DNA of 64,000 nt from JAYFQE01 sp034927345 (GCA_034927345.1 JAYFQE010000010.1:13386-77385); one strand, 5' to 3'. Positions 34,843-44,242 are shown, counted from the stretch's first letter. The notes: generated from the letters alone by a model not told the origin. Program-made: numbers and translations.

Positions 34843-35562
34843 TTAAGCCTCCTGATTTTCAAATTCATCCAGAGACAAGCCTAAAGACAGCGCCCGGTCT
34901 TTGCCGGCAGCGGCCCAGAGGAAGCCGCGGCGCATCAGTTCAAGCGGTTCATGCTGCCGGAAGATATCCGCGTGGTGACCGAGCGAATTGTAGAAAACGC
35001 GGCCATGCCCCCAAAATTTCGTCCAGACTACCGGAATCTGCGCCACCGGATTGGTCATGTGGAATCCGCGGGCAGCGGGATTGGGGAACAGCGTCGATGC
35101 CAGAACCTCAACAGCCGGATCGACATGAACATAATATTGCTCGCTTATGACTGAAAAGTCAGACAAGCCTTCCGTTATCGAATTGGACACCGAACGGATG
35201 TTGACCTGGTATGGCGTCCGGTCATTGCCGGGATGCGCCACCCATTGGCCGCCGGTCATAAACTGCCAGTCGACATTTTGGCGGAATGAATCGCACATGC
35301 CGCCATGGCAGCCGGCTAATCCAACGCCTGAAGCGACGGCGCGGACGGCGTTGCGGCACTGTTCATCGGAAATGGCGCCCATCGTCCATTCTGGAATCAG
35401 CAGATGGAGCGAACGCAGATATTCCAGATCCAGAAGACTATCCAGCGTGTCGGAGATTTGGACGGCAAAGCCTTCTTCGGTCAGGACACGGGCAAAAATC
35501 TCTGCAACCTGAACCGGTTCGTGTCCATCCCAGCCGCCTTGGATTATTAACGCTTGTCGCAT
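34843..35562 (-). CDS. ThuA-like protein (class I glutamine amidotransferase fold)
   Basis: 239 residues beginning ALIIQGGWDGHEP, with VGLAGCHGGMCDSF carrying the nucleophile-elbow-like turn, and ISEQYYVHVDP, PVVWTKFWGHGRVFYNSLGHH near the end, the ThuA signature. ThuA-domain proteins accompany sugar dehydrogenases and are implicated in keto-sugar metabolism (trehalose utilisation in rhizobia). Forms a two-gene operon with the dehydrogenase. Confidence 0.87.
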   Translation of the reverse strand: MRQALIIQGGWDGHEPVQVAEIFARVLTEEGFAVQISDTLDSLLDLEYLRSLHLLIPEWTMGAISDEQCRNAVRAVASGVGLAGCHGGMCDSFRQNVDWQFMTGGQWVAHPGNDRTPYQVNIRSVSNSITEGLSDFSVISEQYYVHVDPAVEVLASTLFPNPAARGFHMTNPVAQIPVVWTKFWGHGRVFYNSLGHHADIFRQHEPLELMRRGFLWAAAGKDRALSLGLSLDEFENQEA

Positions 35563-35723
35563 GCTTTTATTCCTTCTTTCTTAAATCCGGCACGGCTGTC
35601 CGTATAGAAAAACCGTCCCTTCAGTTTTATCTTCATCATAGCGAAAGAAGACTTACATAACTCGCCATTTCATGCTATGCTATGGTCAATTTATTGCATT
35701 TGACAAAGAGTGGTAAATCATTC

Positions 35724-36527
35724 ATGAAAGCTTTCCACGAACAGCGATTTTATCCAGGATCCCTTCATCTTGCGGTTTCGCAATCAAGCGGCATGGACTT
35801 TTTAGCCCATTGGCACGATGAGTTTGAATTATTTTTCGTTTTTAAAGGATGTCAGGGTCTGGGGATCAACAACCAGCTCTTAACGCTGACCGATGGACAG
35901 ATTGGCATCGTCGCACCCTGGGACATCCATTATTATGAACGCACCGGCGCTGTTGACGGCATGATGCTGATCTTCCCTCCGGAATTGCTTGGCAGCCGTC
36001 TGCCGCTGCAATCGGGCTTTTGGTCGGATCCGGACCAGAGCGGATGCGACGGGCGGCGGCAGCTGTTGGAGTCGCTGCTGCTGGAAACAACGCGCCGGGA
36101 ATCTTATTATGAACTCATGGCCGCCGGCCTTCTGCACATGATTCTGGCCGGCTTGCTGCGCGCCGGATCCGGTCTTGTTTTTACGCCGATCGACTCGGCT
36201 CGTTCAACAGGTTTTCAAACCATGCAATCGATTCTTTCCTACCTGGCGGAGCATTATCGCGAACCGGTCACCCGCGAGGCCTTGGCCGCCCGGTTCCATC
36301 TCTGCCCGTCCCATCTGTCGCGGACCTTCAAAGCGGCAACCGGGCTGCCGCTGCCGGAGTATGTCACAAAGCTGCGCCTGGAAAATGCCTGCCGGGCCCT
36401 CCGCCAAACGGACGATCCCATCATAGAAATCGCTTATGGCAGCGGATTTGAAAGCATCCGCACGTTTAACCGGGCTTTTCTGCGCTATGTCGGCCAAACG
36501 CCGGGTTCGCTGAGGAATTTAGGTTAA
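35724..36527 (+). CDS. AraC-family transcriptional regulator
   Basis: About 267 residues: cupin-like sensor (FLAHWHDEFELFFVFKG near the N-terminus) and two C-terminal helix-turn-helix motifs (FHLCPSHLSRTFKAATG; IAYGSGFESIRTFNRAF). An ATG at 35682 is in frame but lacks a ribosome site; 35724 has only a weak GAGTGG, so the start is uncertain. Divergent from the ThuA/Gfo operon, which it probably controls. Confidence 0.88.
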   Translation: MKAFHEQRFYPGSLHLAVSQSSGMDFLAHWHDEFELFFVFKGCQGLGINNQLLTLTDGQIGIVAPWDIHYYERTGAVDGMMLIFPPELLGSRLPLQSGFWSDPDQSGCDGRRQLLESLLLETTRRESYYELMAAGLLHMILAGLLRAGSGLVFTPIDSARSTGFQTMQSILSYLAEHYREPVTREALAARFHLCPSHLSRTFKAATGLPLPEYVTKLRLENACRALRQTDDPIIEIAYGSGFESIRTFNRAFLRYVGQTPGSLRNLG

Positions 36528-36533
36528 GGCCTT

Positions 36534-37310
36534 TTAAGCGGCGTATTTGCGGACAAAGATCTCCAGTTCATCCATCGGCATAGGCCGTCCGATCAGATAA
36601 CCCTGGCCTTTATAAAAGCCGGCTTCTTCCAGCAGTTCCATTTGCTCGGCTGTTTCGATGCCTTTGGCGCAAACGGTAATATCGAGGACTTGAGCCATTT
36701 GCAGGACGGCGACGGTAATCTTCAGCTCACGTTCGAACTCGGTAATCCTGGCGGTAAAATCCCGGCTTAATTCCAGCATGTCGAAGGGGATGCGCCGCAG
36801 CAGATCAACATTGGAATATCCGGTTCCAAAATTACCGAGCACCAGGCGGATGCCGAATTCATCTTTCAGCCGAATCAGATTGGCAATGCCGGTTTCATTG
36901 AGCGGCTGGGCCTCGCTGAGCTCAAACTGCACCCGATGACTGTCCAGTCCGGTTTTTTTCAGCATGGCGGCCACTTTATCGACAAACTCGGGTCTGTTGG
37001 CCTGGAAGCCCAGAATATTGATCGAGATGTTCAGATCCATCTGCAATTGATCCATCAATTTAGCGCCGCTGGCAAAGGCTTTTTCCAGAAACCAGCTGCC
37101 GAATTTCATGGTCAGTTCTTCATCGGCTTCGATTATGGGAATAAATGCCTGTGAGGGAACCCGTTCATTATTCTCCGCAATCATGAGATCAATAAAAACC
37201 TCATAGGTATTGCAGGTATTTTTTCCGAAAGTCCATTTAGGCTGCCCGAAAAGCTGAAAACGGTCGTGAGCCAAGGCGTCGAAGATGTTTTGGCGCGTAA
37301 TCTGTGTCAT
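36534..37310 (-). CDS. Degenerate EAL-domain protein, probably non-catalytic
   Basis: 258 residues made of one EAL domain and nothing else. The fold is clear (FGTGYSN, IETAEQ, GQGYLIGRPMP). However, catalytic and metal-site positions have drifted. The EAL motif reads EVF (37-39), the DDFGTGYSS motif begins GN (159-160), the LKID motif reads LELS (179-182) and the AEGVET motif reads AKGIET (215-220). Glu37, Asn98, Glu130 and Glu219 remain. It is therefore likely a c-di-GMP receptor or a protein-interaction module rather than a phosphodiesterase. Stand-alone and convergent with AraC. Confidence 0.88.
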   Translation of the reverse strand: MTQITRQNIFDALAHDRFQLFGQPKWTFGKNTCNTYEVFIDLMIAENNERVPSQAFIPIIEADEELTMKFGSWFLEKAFASGAKLMDQLQMDLNISINILGFQANRPEFVDKVAAMLKKTGLDSHRVQFELSEAQPLNETGIANLIRLKDEFGIRLVLGNFGTGYSNVDLLRRIPFDMLELSRDFTARITEFERELKITVAVLQMAQVLDITVCAKGIETAEQMELLEEAGFYKGQGYLIGRPMPMDELEIFVRKYAA

Positions 37311-37459
37311 AAACAGTCCTCCTTTATGCTTTTCGTAAAAATGGCGACGAAGTCAGACAGGCTGTCCGGATTGAAAGATATTCCTGTGGGTATAAACTTA
37401 TTATACACTCATCGTCGAAGGCGGCGTATAATGCTGATAAAAAAACAGGAGTATTCAGG

Positions 37460-38077
37460 ATGCTGCAGCTCTATCTGACCCGTCACGGGGAAACGATCTG
37501 GAATACGCAAAGCCGGATGCAAGGCCGGCAAGATTCGCCGCTTACGCCGGTCGGCCTGGAACAGGCCGGCCGTTTGGCTGACGCGCTGGCTGACGTTCCC
37601 CTGAGCCGGGTCTGGACCAGTCCGGCGCCGCGCGCCATGCAAACTTGCCGGATCGTTCTGTCCCGCCAGAAACAACCGCCTGTCTGCCAGGTGGATCCGA
37701 GGATCCATGAAATGGATCTGGGAAGCTGGGAAGGCCTGTCGATCGGCGAGGCCAAAGCTCTCGACCCGGATAATCTGCTGGCTTTTCTTCATGATCCGGA
37801 ACGATTCAGGCCGACGGGAGGCGAGAGTTATCGTCAGGTCAGCGCGCGCATGGCTTCATTTCTGACGGATCTGCAAGACCTGGCTCGGCAATGCGAGCAG
37901 GACGGCTGTGAAATCAACGCGTTGGTCGTCAGTCACAATATTACTTTAAAAGCGCTGTTTGCCCTGATGGAGCGGCGGCCGCTGGCCATGCTGCGCGACG
38001 GACCGCCGATCCGCCAGGCAGCCTTGTACCGGGCTCAGTATGCCGGACGCTGGCTGATCAGCGGTCCGGCCGTATAA
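37460..38077 (+). CDS. Histidine phosphatase (phosphoglycerate mutase-like)
   Basis: 205 residues. RHGE motif at 9-12, Arg in SPAPRAMQT, Glu in IHEMDLGSWEG and second His in VVSHNITLKAL are the four-residue catalytic core of the cofactor-dependent mutase/phosphatase branch. Sequence resembles CobC/GpmB-type phosphatases; substrate unknown. AGGAG lies upstream of the ATG. Confidence 0.88.
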   Translation: MLQLYLTRHGETIWNTQSRMQGRQDSPLTPVGLEQAGRLADALADVPLSRVWTSPAPRAMQTCRIVLSRQKQPPVCQVDPRIHEMDLGSWEGLSIGEAKALDPDNLLAFLHDPERFRPTGGESYRQVSARMASFLTDLQDLARQCEQDGCEINALVVSHNITLKALFALMERRPLAMLRDGPPIRQAALYRAQYAGRWLISGPAV

Positions 38078-38098
38078 GCGGCCGGTCTGCGGCACATG

Positions 38099-38107
38099 TG
38101 ATACAAT
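38099..38107 (+). promoter_or_regulatory. Extended -10 promoter of nadE
   Basis: TGATACAAT: a TG-extended -10 box (TACAAT at 38102-38107), 60 bases before the nadE ATG. The GC-rich upstream sequence offers no -35 box. Confidence 0.45.
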
Positions 38108-38166
38108 AGCACTAGACGAACCAAAGTCCGCCGGATCTGCATCAGGCGGCAGAGCGAGGGATATCT

Positions 38167-40101
38167 ATGCAAGATGGTTTTATCAGGGTTGCGGCCGCTA
38201 CGCCGGCGATCAAAGTGGCTGACTGCGGCTATAACCGCGATCAGATTCTGGATTTGATCCAGAAGGCAAACCAGGAAAAAGCACGGCTGGTCATTTTTCC
38301 CGAACTGTGCTTAACCGGCTATACCTGCTCCGATCTTTTCCTCAGCCGGGTTTTGCTTCACGGCGCCAGGCAAGCTTTGCTGGATCTGATGGCGGCCACG
38401 GCAGAATTGGATCTGGTTTGTGTCGTCGGGCTGCCTTTAGCCGAGGGTTCCGCGTTATACAATATCGCTGCGGTTTTTCAAAAGGGCCGCTTGTTGGGGT
38501 TGGTTCCCAAACGCCATATTCCGAATTATGCAGAATTTTACGAAGGCCGGCATTTTACGCCGGGCCCTGCCGTCGGCGGCTTGCCGGATCATATTCTTTT
38601 TAACGGCCAGGTCGTTCCCTTTGGCAGCGATCTCCTTTTCACCTGCCGGGAACAACCCGATTTCCGGCTGGCTCTGGAAATCTGCGAGGATCTTTGGGTT
38701 CCGGATTCGCCGTCCCTGGACAGCGCCGCAGCCGGAGCAACGATTATCGGCAATCTTTCCGCCAGTGACGAAGTCATCACCAAAGCCGCATACAGGCGGT
38801 TACTGGTGCAAAGCCATTCGGCGCGCCTGATCAGCGCCTATATCTATACGGATGCCGGCGAAGGCGAATCGACGACCGATCTGGTTTTTGCCGGGCACAA
38901 CCTGATTTATGAAAACGGCCGCCGGCTCGCGGAATCAACGTTATTCAGCACCGGCCTGACGATGGCGGATGTGGATGTCCAGATGCTGATTCAGGAACGG
39001 CGGCGCCAGAACACTTATCCGGGACAGACGCGCCGGCCTTCCGGCGCGGCCGCCGCTTTCCGGGAGATCCCTTTCTCCTGGCAGCTGGAACCGCTGGATC
39101 TGAAAAGGCCGGTTGCGCCGCTGCCCTTCGTTCCGGCCGACCGTCATGATCTGGCAGAACGCTGCGAAGAAATCCTGACCTTGCAGGTACAGGGCTTAAA
39201 GAAGCGGCTGGCCCATACCGGCTGCCGCTCGGCAGTTATCGGTCTTTCCGGCGGCCTTGATTCGACGCTGGCTTTTATGGTCACAGTCAGGGCTTTCGAT
39301 GCCCTAGCCCTGGACCGGCGGGGCATCACCGCCGTAACGATGCCCGGTTTCGGAACGACCGACCGGACTTACCGGAATGCGCTGACCCTGGCCGACAGTC
39401 AGGGCGTCACCACGCGCGAAATATCAATCAGTCAGGCGGTCATGGGGCACTTTGCCGATATCGGCCATGACCCGGCCGTCCAGGATGTCACTTACGAAAA
39501 CGCCCAGGCGCGCGAACGGACGCAGATCCTGATGGATCTGGCCAACCAGACTTGCGGCCTGGTCATCGGAACCGGCGATCTTTCTGAACTGGCGCTGGGC
39601 TGGGCCACTTATAATGGCGACCATATGTCCATGTACGGCGTGAACTGCTCCGTACCGAAAACACTGGTCCGCCATCTGGTCCGCTATGCTGCCGAGCAAA
39701 GCGCCGGCGACCTGCGGCGTATTCTTCTGGACATCGTCGACACGCCGGTCAGCCCCGAACTGCTGCCGCCGCAAGACGGCCAGATCGCTCAAAAGACCGA
39801 GCACATCGTCGGCCCCTATGAACTGCATGATTTTTATCTTTATTATCTTGTCCGTTATGGATTTGAACCGCGAAAAATTCTCCGGCTGGCCTGTTACGCT
39901 TTTTCAGGCCAATATCAGCCGGATGAAATCCGCCATTGGCTGACTATTTTCCTGCGCCGGTTTTTTGCCCAACAGTTCAAACGTTCCTGCCTGCCGGACG
40001 GTCCGAAAATCGGCAGCGTGACCTTGTCGCCGCGCGGTGATTGGCGGATGCCCAGCGACGCTGTCGTCACGTTATGGCTCGATCAGCTGCAAAAAGACTG
40101 A
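38167..40101 (+). CDS. nadE: Glutamine-dependent NAD+ synthetase
   Basis: 644 residues. The N-terminal glutaminase (nitrilase fold) has the Glu46-Lys115-Cys173 triad (FPELCLTGY, VPKRHI, EICEDLWVP). The C-terminal synthetase has the PP-loop SGGLDS at 361-366. Ammonia from glutamine is channelled to deamido-NAD+. The full-length two-domain form is typical of organisms without the short ammonia-only NadE. It converges on a sirtuin gene 16 bases away. Confidence 0.95.
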   Translation: MQDGFIRVAAATPAIKVADCGYNRDQILDLIQKANQEKARLVIFPELCLTGYTCSDLFLSRVLLHGARQALLDLMAATAELDLVCVVGLPLAEGSALYNIAAVFQKGRLLGLVPKRHIPNYAEFYEGRHFTPGPAVGGLPDHILFNGQVVPFGSDLLFTCREQPDFRLALEICEDLWVPDSPSLDSAAAGATIIGNLSASDEVITKAAYRRLLVQSHSARLISAYIYTDAGEGESTTDLVFAGHNLIYENGRRLAESTLFSTGLTMADVDVQMLIQERRRQNTYPGQTRRPSGAAAAFREIPFSWQLEPLDLKRPVAPLPFVPADRHDLAERCEEILTLQVQGLKKRLAHTGCRSAVIGLSGGLDSTLAFMVTVRAFDALALDRRGITAVTMPGFGTTDRTYRNALTLADSQGVTTREISISQAVMGHFADIGHDPAVQDVTYENAQARERTQILMDLANQTCGLVIGTGDLSELALGWATYNGDHMSMYGVNCSVPKTLVRHLVRYAAEQSAGDLRRILLDIVDTPVSPELLPPQDGQIAQKTEHIVGPYELHDFYLYYLVRYGFEPRKILRLACYAFSGQYQPDEIRHWLTIFLRRFFAQQFKRSCLPDGPKIGSVTLSPRGDWRMPSDAVVTLWLDQLQKD

Positions 40102-40117
40102 AGTAAATTTACAATTT

Positions 40118-40924
40118 TCAGGGCAACCGGTTGAAAAGCAGGTTGACAGCCTGTCCCAGGACAGCGCCGATCGGTTCGCGGATGATGCAGCCGGCGTTGT
40201 CGTCATAGGCTGTCGGCGTCCGGTTGATCAGGACCAGATTATCGCCCTGGAATGCGCGAATGAGCCCGGCGGCAGGGTATACGGCCAACGACGTGCCGCC
40301 GACAATCAAAAGATCGGCCTGCCGGATCGCCCGCAGGGCATTTTGCCAGATTTCATCATCCAGCATCTCGCCATAAAGAACAACATCCGGGCGGACTAAA
40401 GCGCCGCAAGCCGGGCAATGCGGGACCGCCGCTGCCTGCAGGAGCCATTCCAGATCGTAACGGGCTTTACAGCCTGCGCAGTAATTACGCCATATTGAAC
40501 CATGCAGTTCAAAAACAATCCGGCTGCCGGCCATTTGGTGCAAACCGTCGATGTTCTGAGTCACAACGGCGCACAGACGGCCGTCTTGCTCCAGCCTGGC
40601 CAGCGCCAGATGCGCGGCATTGGGCCGGGCGGCCGGGAAAATCATCTTTTCACGGTAAAACTTGAAAAACAATTCTGGCTGTTGTTCCAGGCAATCAATG
40701 CTGACTAATTCTTCCGGCGACAAGCCGCCTGGCAAATCCTGGCGGAACACGCCACCGGCGCTGCGGAAATCGGGTATGCCGCTCTCCGTTGATACGCCGG
40801 CGCCGCCAAAAAAGACAACCCGCCGGGCTGAATGAAGCAAATCGGCCAGCCGTCCGGCATGGGCCTGTAGTTCCAGGCCGGCCTGCGGTTCCGCCGTTCC
40901 AGGCATCGTATCGGACTGCTTCAT
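40118..40924 (-). CDS. Sirtuin-type NAD+-dependent protein deacylase
   Basis: 268 residues. GAGVSTESGIPDFRS at 41-55, TQNIDGLH at 122-129 and catalytic His141 are present. The zinc Cys pairs are 149/152 and 170/173. It removes acyl groups from lysine using NAD+. GGGAGG lies 11 bases before the ATG at 40924; a TTG at 40978 overlaps the upstream stop but has no ribosome site. Downstream of two uncharacterised genes on the same strand. Confidence 0.93.
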   Translation of the reverse strand: MKQSDTMPGTAEPQAGLELQAHAGRLADLLHSARRVVFFGGAGVSTESGIPDFRSAGGVFRQDLPGGLSPEELVSIDCLEQQPELFFKFYREKMIFPAARPNAAHLALARLEQDGRLCAVVTQNIDGLHQMAGSRIVFELHGSIWRNYCAGCKARYDLEWLLQAAAVPHCPACGALVRPDVVLYGEMLDDEIWQNALRAIRQADLLIVGGTSLAVYPAAGLIRAFQGDNLVLINRTPTAYDDNAGCIIREPIGAVLGQAVNLLFNRLP

Positions 40925-40974
40925 GATTTTATTGACCTCCCGTTCATTTACCGCAGGCACTTGTTTTTTGCCGG

Positions 40975-41655
40975 TCAATTTTGCGGCTGTAAAAGCAGCA
41001 GCAGAACTTTTTCAGCATAACAAGATGCTTCCGTCTGTATCGTATACCGCCGGTCACGAACATGGAAATCGACCAGATGAGCGCTGCAATCCAGCAATTT
41101 CAAGCTTTGCAGCGGCACTTCGAAACCATTTTCGGCGGCCAGGAAGATGATCCGCTGGTTGGTTATAACCAGTTCGCCGTCAATCCGGTCGTCCGGTTCG
41201 GCAGGCAGCAAAATTTCCTGCGGCCGGACAATATAATAGTATTGGCCGCCGGAATAACGGACAGCCAACCGGGTCGGATCGATCCGCAATTTATCCGGCA
41301 GCGGCGCGAACAGCAGCCTTTGCGCCGCAACAGAGAAATGGCAGACTTCAAATTCTTTTAAATCGATACGCGGATTATAACGATTAGGAAGCCGTCCGGC
41401 ATCGATCAGTTTAGCCTGGCCTTCTGGAAATGACGGCGGATTATCCACATTTTCCGTTTGTTCATGATCTGACGCGTCCTGCAGTTTGCGGCGAAAATAC
41501 ATCAACCAGGCTAAAACCGCGGCAATCAGACATAACATACTGAAGACACGCCACCGGCCGTCTCCGGTTATCTGGCTGTAAACGATCGAAGCCAAGCTCA
41601 ACAGGGAAAACAGGCTGGCCGCCAATAAATGGGTTTGTCGACCGGGTCTGTTCAA
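40975..41655 (-). CDS. Uncharacterised membrane protein with PH-like C-terminal domain
   Basis: 226 residues. Two adjacent N-terminal membrane helices (about 10-55), an acidic linker, then a beta-rich region (about 120-220) whose ELVITNQRIIFLA and FEVPLQSLKLLD strands resemble bacterial PH-like/GRAM folds. TTG at 41655 is the likely start, 7 bases after GGGAGG; the frame continues to 41682. Not recognised beyond this. It lies 50 bases before the sirtuin start and may share its transcript. Confidence 0.6.
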   Translation of the reverse strand: MNRPGRQTHLLAASLFSLLSLASIVYSQITGDGRWRVFSMLCLIAAVLAWLMYFRRKLQDASDHEQTENVDNPPSFPEGQAKLIDAGRLPNRYNPRIDLKEFEVCHFSVAAQRLLFAPLPDKLRIDPTRLAVRYSGGQYYYIVRPQEILLPAEPDDRIDGELVITNQRIIFLAAENGFEVPLQSLKLLDCSAHLVDFHVRDRRYTIQTEASCYAEKVLLLLLQPQN

Positions 41656-41730
41656 GGAAACACCTCCCATTTGGGCCGGCAAATATCCGCCAAGCCTGGA
41701 ATCCGGCCAATCGACGCCGGATTTTCTTCA

Positions 41731-42039
41731 TCACTCGTTCTGCCAGCGGTTGGTTTCCTGAACCAGCCACTGATCCAATTCGTCCAAAGGGCGCGGCAGT
41801 TTAACCAAACCGGCCAACGCATAGGGACGCAGGCGAGCCAGGCTGCTGCCGATCATTTCCAGCCGGCCTAACGCAGCTTCCGGCTGGGTAATCCGATTCA
41901 AGGCATGCAGGGATTGCTCAAGGACTTTCAAATCTGATTCCATTGTAAGATAATAATAGGGAGCGCAAGCTGCGCAGAGGCCGTTGAAATCAGTCTCTAC
42001 CATAAACCCCTTATTGTGGCAACACTTACATTTTGCCAT
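41731..42039 (-). CDS. Small zinc-ribbon-like protein, unknown function
   Basis: 102 residues. Cys4, Cys6, Cys7 and a CAAC pair at 22-25 suggest a zinc-binding knuckle at the N-terminus (CKCC...CAAC); the rest is helical with Leu/Arg repeats. AGAGGAAG precedes the ATG. Upstream of the PH-like membrane gene on the same strand. Confidence 0.6.
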   Translation of the reverse strand: MAKCKCCHNKGFMVETDFNGLCAACAPYYYLTMESDLKVLEQSLHALNRITQPEAALGRLEMIGSSLARLRPYALAGLVKLPRPLDELDQWLVQETNRWQNE

Positions 42040-42143
42040 AATCGGCTTCCTCTTTTCGGTAGTTCGATTGGAACAGCCGCCTGTTTTTCAGATGGCCGCC
42101 GATCAACGCCGTAATCTATTATAACGCTAAATGGAGGCTTGTC

Positions 42144-43046
42144 ATGCCTGAATTACCTGAAGTAGAAACCATCCGGCGCAGTTTGCTGCCCGTTCTGACC
42201 GGAAGAGTCATCGACGAAGTCCAAGTCCTGACGCCGGGCGTTCTGTTGGAGAGCGCCGGTCTGACCCTTCAAGGCCGGGAAATGCTCACGATCCGCCGGC
42301 GGGGCAAATATCTGCTTATCCCGCTTGGCAGTCCGGACGCGCTCACAGCCGGCAGAAAGCCGGATAACAGGGCGGCATCCGCGCAGTTGATCATCCATCT
42401 GCGCATGACTGGTCAGCTGCTGCTTCAGCCGGATGATTTACCGGCTGAAAAACATACGCACATCCGGATCAAGCTGGCTGCCGGCCGGGAGAGTTCGCCG
42501 ATTTGGCTGATTTATCATGACACACGCCGGTTCGGCCGATTATGGCTTCTGCCGGATCCGACCGGCGATCTGCCGGCCGGGTTGGTTTCGCTGGGTCCGG
42601 AACCCCTTGATCCGGACTTTAACGCGGCTCTTCTGGCGGAACGGCTGGCCGGACGCCGCCGTTCAAACTTGAAAGCTGCTCTGCTCGACCAGTCGGTCAT
42701 CGCCGGCCTGGGCAATATTTACGCCGATGAAGCGCTCTATGCCGGCGGACTTTGTCCGACCCGCCCGGCCGGCAGCTTGAGCGGCGAAGAAATCGCCCGC
42801 CTGACGGAAGCGATCCGGGCTGTGCTTATCAACGCTATTGCCTGTGCCGGAACAAGTTTACGCGATTATGTCGACGGTTGGAACAAACAAGGCCGCTTTC
42901 AAAACTGCCTGCAGGTTTACGGCCGCGCCGGCCTGGCCTGCCGTCAGTGCGGACAGATCATTAAAAGCATCAGGCTGGCAGGCCGGACGACCTGCTGGTG
43001 TCCCTCCTGTCAGCCCGAAAAGGCCGGTTCTTCACCGCAGCCTTAA
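42144..43046 (+). CDS. mutM: Formamidopyrimidine-DNA glycosylase
   Basis: 300 residues; removes oxidised purines such as 8-oxoguanine and cuts the backbone. PELPEVE begins at residue 2 (catalytic Pro2, Glu3). The beta-hairpin Lys is in RRRGKYLL, the helix-two-turn-helix in DQSVIAGLGNIYADEAL, and the C-terminal zinc finger is CRQCG...CWCPSC. TGGAGG lies about 6 bases before the ATG. The fingers and length are normal. Confidence 0.96.
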   Translation: MPELPEVETIRRSLLPVLTGRVIDEVQVLTPGVLLESAGLTLQGREMLTIRRRGKYLLIPLGSPDALTAGRKPDNRAASAQLIIHLRMTGQLLLQPDDLPAEKHTHIRIKLAAGRESSPIWLIYHDTRRFGRLWLLPDPTGDLPAGLVSLGPEPLDPDFNAALLAERLAGRRRSNLKAALLDQSVIAGLGNIYADEALYAGGLCPTRPAGSLSGEEIARLTEAIRAVLINAIACAGTSLRDYVDGWNKQGRFQNCLQVYGRAGLACRQCGQIIKSIRLAGRTTCWCPSCQPEKAGSSPQP

Positions 43047-43067
43047 CGGCTGCCGGCAATGGACTTA

Positions 43068-43259
43068 TCAATCCTCCAGCGCGATCGCCTCGACCGGACA
43101 GGACGTTTCGGCTTCGCGGGCTTTGCTTTCCGCTTCGGCAGGGACTTCATCGGCCAGAACCTGGGCAATCATGTCGTCGCCCATTTCGAAAACTTCGGGG
43201 CAGAGCTCAGCGCAAAGGCCGCAGCCAATGCATAAATCGCGATTCACAGTTGCTTTCAT
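43068..43259 (-). CDS. Single [4Fe-4S] ferredoxin
   Basis: 63 residues. CIGCGLCAELCPE supplies three ligands and the distant SCPVEAI the fourth, as in Thermotoga/Clostridia-type one-cluster ferredoxins; an acidic middle fits an electron carrier. ATG at 43259; GTG at 43271 is an alternative. Ribosome site weak. Convergent with mutM. Confidence 0.88.
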   Translation of the reverse strand: MKATVNRDLCIGCGLCAELCPEVFEMGDDMIAQVLADEVPAEAESKAREAETSCPVEAIALED

Positions 43260-43384
43260 GGTCAGCACCACACTTTCATGCGCATTCGGTTTTCACCGTG
43301 TCTTTTATTTTATCAGGTTCTTAATAAGAAACAGTAGCGAGGGCTACGTTCAGCCTCTTTCTTCGATTAACGCAGTTCTCTTCT

Positions 43385-44242
43385 TCAGGCAGCCTGCCAG
43401 GCAAACCCAACAACCTGCATCGTGGCAAAATTGTAATAAACGGCGAAAGAACCGCCGCCGGTCTCATAGGCATAAGCAGCGCGCCCGATCAGGCCTTCCG
43501 TTGTAAAGCTGTCCGGGGTATCGGCCAGATCGGTCAGCCGGCAGTCGGGCGGCTGACGGCCGGCGTCATTGAGCCATCGGTTCAATTGCCGGATAAAAAA
43601 ACCGGTGGCACGAGTGGCCTGCTGGCGCATGGCTTGATTGATTTTCAATTCGCCCTGCCAATATTGCTGGGTTTCGAGCTGAAGATAATCAAGACCATAT
43701 ACAGTATTATAAGCTGCGTGAAGCGTCCAGACCAATCCGTCGGCGGTTTTATACCGACGGTCGATAACCAGGTTGGTCACTTCCTGTCCGGCCGATGCTC
43801 CGGCGCTCTCGGAATCTGCGCTGCCGTCCGTTATGTCGTCGGCCGGTCCGGCCATTAATTCAGTGTCTTCATAAACGCGCAGGACAGCTTCATTTTCTTC
43901 ATTCTGGAAGAGATCGGGATCAAGCATTTTCCAGCAGAGATAATCTACCCACCAGATCATGTCTTCATAATCCTGGCGATTGGTCAATTCATCCGGCGTG
44001 ACGATCCGGCTGTTTTGGTTTGTCAATTGCTCAAAGGGCATCGTTGCCGCCTGGGTCGTTCCGGTTCCGACAGCGACCGCTTGGTCGGCCGATTGAATGC
44101 CATACCGGATGACCATATTCCTGCCGTCGGGAATCCAGCGGCCTAACTCCAGGGCGAAGGTCCGGCCGCCCAACAAAAGGGCTATCGTCAAGCCAAAGGT
44201 TAGCAGATTCCAGAAAATGGGGCTTAATCGCCGGCTTTTCAT
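43385..44242 (-). CDS. Membrane-anchored extracytoplasmic protein of a two-component operon
   Basis: 285 residues. One N-terminal membrane segment (about 10-32), no lipobox, the rest extracytoplasmic, with an acidic low-complexity stretch (about 128-152). I recognise no family. Its start overlaps the histidine kinase stop (ATGA), so it is probably made with, and may modulate, that kinase. Confidence 0.7.
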   Translation of the reverse strand: MKSRRLSPIFWNLLTFGLTIALLLGGRTFALELGRWIPDGRNMVIRYGIQSADQAVAVGTGTTQAATMPFEQLTNQNSRIVTPDELTNRQDYEDMIWWVDYLCWKMLDPDLFQNEENEAVLRVYEDTELMAGPADDITDGSADSESAGASAGQEVTNLVIDRRYKTADGLVWTLHAAYNTVYGLDYLQLETQQYWQGELKINQAMRQQATRATGFFIRQLNRWLNDAGRQPPDCRLTDLADTPDSFTTEGLIGRAAYAYETGGGSFAVYYNFATMQVVGFAWQAA

